The notes beneath the pieces are model-generated. The model was not told the DNA's origin. It did no database searches and worked only from the letters and a program-made list of their open reading frames with translations. From Planctomycetota bacterium (GTDB lineage: Bacteria; Planctomycetota; Brocadiia; Brocadiales; Bathyanammoxibiaceae), in NCBI GenBank assembly GCA_030598065.1, contig JAUVQR010000050.1:1-8168 (forward strand): a stretch of DNA of 8,168 bases, written 5' to 3'. Below, piece by piece: positions 6,424 through 8,168 of this stretch. Every line of letters begins with the position of its first letter. Position 1 is the stretch's first letter. The position numbers were made by a program, and so were the translations under genes.

Positions 6424-7025
6424 TTTTCTCCCTCTTGCGCTTCCTTCAGCGGTATGTGGTCAAATGTGTCTCTCAACACCTTCGCCACTTCCTTTGACCT
6501 TACTACGACCGACGCCTCGTTATTTGTCCTCTGCGCGCCAACGGTCCAGTTGTGACTCCCTATAATGGTCCACTCTTCATCGATAATAATAAAGCTACTG
6601 TGGGTGGTCATGGCGTCACTGTCATAAGAGACGTTTACCCCCGCGTTCTTGAGAAAATCGTACACGAACTTGTTGTTCCTCTCAGGGGCGCCCTCCAGTA
6701 TCACCCGAACGTCAACGCCCCTTTTCGCGGCGCTTATCAGGCCCCTTAGCAGCAGGCTCTCCCCGCCGAAGGGATGGTTGGGGCTGAGTCGCGCCTCGTA
6801 GAACACGCAGATTATACTCTTCTTGGCGTGCTGCATGGCCGCACGGACCACCTGGAAATACTGCCTGCTGATGAGCGGTACGACATTCTCATCCGGTGTG
6901 GCGGCATAGACAGAAGGGCCGGCATACTGGAACGAAAGGACCATGACCATAATCATGATAAAGGCAAGTACCGGCACAACCGGTCTGGCGACTAGTGACA
7001 ACCCGCGTGAAATCCGTGAAATCAT
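6420..7025 (-). CDS. Secreted single-HKD phospholipase-D-like protein with altered motif
   Basis: A small protein (201 residues from ATG 7025) of the phospholipase D superfamily, resembling Nuc-type single-motif members that dimerise to build one active site. A signal peptide covers about the first 41 residues, with a long hydrophobic core and a V-Y-A cleavage site. The PLDc-like core includes the strand KSIICVFYEA, RGVDVRVILEG, and the motif region THSSFIIIDEEWTIIGSHNWT followed by NNEAS. In HxKx4D the His (142) and Asp (149) are present but the Lys position (144) is Ser (codon AGC at 6596..6594). The downstream G-S-H-N-W-T and NNE elements are intact. The ATG at 7025 overlaps the mtaB stop (ATGA) and has GGAGAGG 6 bases upstream, preferred over a GTG at 7040. 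Substrate unknown; nuclease, lipase or a non-catalytic binding role are all possible. Confidence 0.82.
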   Translation of the reverse strand: MISRISRGLSLVARPVVPVLAFIMIMVMVLSFQYAGPSVYAATPDENVVPLISRQYFQVVRAAMQHAKKSIICVFYEARLSPNHPFGGESLLLRGLISAAKRGVDVRVILEGAPERNNKFVYDFLKNAGVNVSYDSDAMTTHSSFIIIDEEWTIIGSHNWTVGAQRTNNEASVVVRSKEVAKVLRDTFDHIPLKEAQEGEK

Positions 7026-8168
7026 TGATATCCTCTCCACAACGCTCTTACGTAACCAGGAAAGATTTCTACCACCTCAACCGGCACTATGCTCCCTGCC
7101 GGTTCCGGCAGATTTGGTAGACTCGCCGGACCCGTGAATAATGCCTTCACGTAGCGTTCCGAATAACCCGACAGCGTCCCGTCATCACGCCGCTCCTCCA
7201 CCAGGACGTTTATTTCCTTTCCAAGGAATTTTTCCTTATAACGCAGCGCCAGTTCATCCTTCAGGCCGTCGAGGACCATCTTCCTCTCCTTCACCTCATC
7301 CGGCCCTGGCCTATTCACCATATCGGCCGCAGGCGTCCCCCTCCGCGGGCTGTAAGGAAAGATGTGCATCCTGCTGAAACCGGCCTGGCGGCACGTATTC
7401 AGCGTGTTTTCAAACTGCTCAGGCCCCTCGCCGGGGAAACCCACCATCACGTCGGTCGAGAACGACGGGTCGGCCAGCCTTGACCTGACCCTTTCTATGA
7501 CGTCGAGATACTGTCCCGCCGTGTATCGCCTGTTCATCGCCCGCAACACGTCGTCGTCGCCGCTCTGGAGCGAGAGATGGAGGTGCGGACAGACTTTACT
7601 ATTTTCGTCCGCCATAATGTCAATAAGCTCATCGGTCACCTCCGACGCCTCCAGTGAGCTGAGCCTTATCCTGTAAATACCTTCAACCTCGTTCAGCCTC
7701 TTTAACACGTCCGTGATGGTAACGCCGCGCAGGTCGCGGCCATATGCCCCAAGGTGGATGCCGGTCAGGACAATCTCCCTGTAGCCGTTTCCGGCCAGCC
7801 TGCGCGCCTCCGCCACCACGTCTTCAAGGGGCTTGCTCCTGACGACAGCCCCCCTCAGCGAGGGGATAATGCAGTAGGAGCAGTGGGCGTCGCAGCCGTC
7901 TTCTGTCTTGAGAAAGGCCCTGCTGTGGCCCTCAAACCAGCTGATTCCGCCGATACCAATATCTTCGGGTGTATTATCTATGCCGGTGCCGGCATCGGCC
8001 TCATCAAGCAACGACCGCGTCAGCGTCTCCCTGTCCACCACACGGTCCACGCCCTCAATACCCTCAAGGACCTGCGGGTCCGCAGTCGCGTAGCACCCCG
8101 TGACCACCACCTCGGCGTCAGGCCCCAGGCGCACGGCCTTTCTTATCTCCTGCCTCGACTTCACCTCG
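7022..8168 (-). CDS. mtaB: tRNA (N6-L-threonylcarbamoyladenosine(37)-C2)-methylthiotransferase, 5' end missing
   Basis: This radical-SAM methylthiotransferase adds a methylthio group to t6A37 in tRNAs that read ANN codons, giving ms2t6A and improving decoding. About 380 residues are visible. The end of the N-terminal UPF0004 domain contains VVTGCYA, whose Cys is a ligand of the auxiliary cluster. The radical-SAM signature is CDAHCSYC (visible residues 91-98, C-x3-C-x2-C). The core continues with VLTGIHLGAYG, LHLSLQSGDDDVL and STDVMVGFPGE. A C-terminal TRAM domain (about 311-378) binds tRNA. The frame stays open to the edge (E before the GTG at 8164), and KSRQEIRKA aligns with an internal part of the family, so roughly the first 55-60 residues are outside the window and the GTG is not the start. 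MiaB and RimO are sister families; the short linker and TRAM style fit MtaB better. Its TGA overlaps the next ATG. Confidence 0.88.
   Translation of the reverse strand, partial: EVKSRQEIRKAVRLGPDAEVVVTGCYATADPQVLEGIEGVDRVVDRETLTRSLLDEADAGTGIDNTPEDIGIGGISWFEGHSRAFLKTEDGCDAHCSYCIIPSLRGAVVRSKPLEDVVAEARRLAGNGYREIVLTGIHLGAYGRDLRGVTITDVLKRLNEVEGIYRIRLSSLEASEVTDELIDIMADENSKVCPHLHLSLQSGDDDVLRAMNRRYTAGQYLDVIERVRSRLADPSFSTDVMVGFPGEGPEQFENTLNTCRQAGFSRMHIFPYSPRRGTPAADMVNRPGPDEVKERKMVLDGLKDELALRYKEKFLGKEINVLVEERRDDGTLSGYSERYVKALFTGPASLPNLPEPAGSIVPVEVVEIFPGYVRALWRGYQ
7032..7038 (-). promoter_or_regulatory. Shine-Dalgarno site deciding the PLD-like gene start
   Basis: The minus strand reads GGAGAGG, then a 6-base spacer ATATCA, then ATG at 7025. 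The site lies inside the end of mtaB and overlaps the rival GTG start at 7040, which has no comparable site of its own placed upstream. It supports the shorter 201-residue protein and an ATGA coupling with mtaB. Confidence 0.7.

Noticed and set aside
5266..6555. A 429-codon open frame on the plus strand.
   Set aside because: It runs antisense to the end of the PLD gene, all of DUF4159 and the first part of the VWA gene, all of which show clear family motifs. The translation has no recognisable motif and is rich in Pro, Arg and His, as expected of a shadow frame in GC-rich DNA.
7026..7040. GTG at 7040 as start of the PLD-like gene, giving 206 residues.
   Set aside because: It would overlap mtaB by 19 bases, and the GGAGAGG site is ideally spaced for the ATG at 7025, which gives the common ATGA overlap.
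8162..8164. GTG at 8164 as the real start of mtaB.
   Set aside because: The frame stays open to the window edge, and the residues here match an internal part of the family. The N-terminal cluster-binding cysteines would be missing.

Overview
All credible genes in this window lie on the minus strand, so the biological reading direction runs from base 8168 to base 1. The genes are tightly packed and the coding DNA looks moderately GC-rich by eye. The longest gene-free stretch is 171 bases. I see no tRNA, rRNA, CRISPR array, insertion sequence or phage gene. The window looks like ordinary chromosome. DUF4159 paired with a VWA/glutamine-amidotransferase-like membrane protein, and cmk-plsC-rpsA in a row, are arrangements I associate with Planctomycetes (for example the Brocadiales side) and related deep bacterial lineages. 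That placement is inference from gene content, not a demonstrated assignment.

Block 1 (8168 to 3309) looks like one transcription unit. It begins with an incomplete mtaB-type tRNA methylthiotransferase that runs off the window edge. Next come a small secreted phospholipase-D-like protein, a secreted DUF4159 protein, and a 774-residue membrane-anchored VWA/GATase-like protein. The first two junctions are 4-base ATGA overlaps and the third is a 1-base gap, so translation of the last three genes is probably coupled to the gene before each. The PLD-like protein has serine where the HKD motif should have its catalytic lysine, which makes it the oddest member of the block.

Block 2 (3209 to about 133, continuing off the left edge) is a housekeeping operon. 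A good sigma70-type promoter (TTGAAA, 17 bases, TAGATT) lies in the 171-base gap just upstream of cmk (cytidylate kinase, TTG start). It is followed by plsC (lysophosphatidate acyltransferase, GTG start) and rpsA (six-domain ribosomal protein S1). Together they link nucleotide supply, membrane lipid synthesis and translation.

Downstream of the rpsA stop codon there is an imperfect second copy of the DNA for the rpsA C-terminal tail, in the same frame and 69 bases away, ending in its own TAG. A further gene then begins at base 18 with a clear AGGAG ribosome binding site, but only six codons are visible.

The best candidates for something undescribed are the lysine-less PLD protein coupled to the DUF4159/VWA pair, and the post-stop duplication of the rpsA tail. 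The remaining genes are recognisable families with intact motifs.
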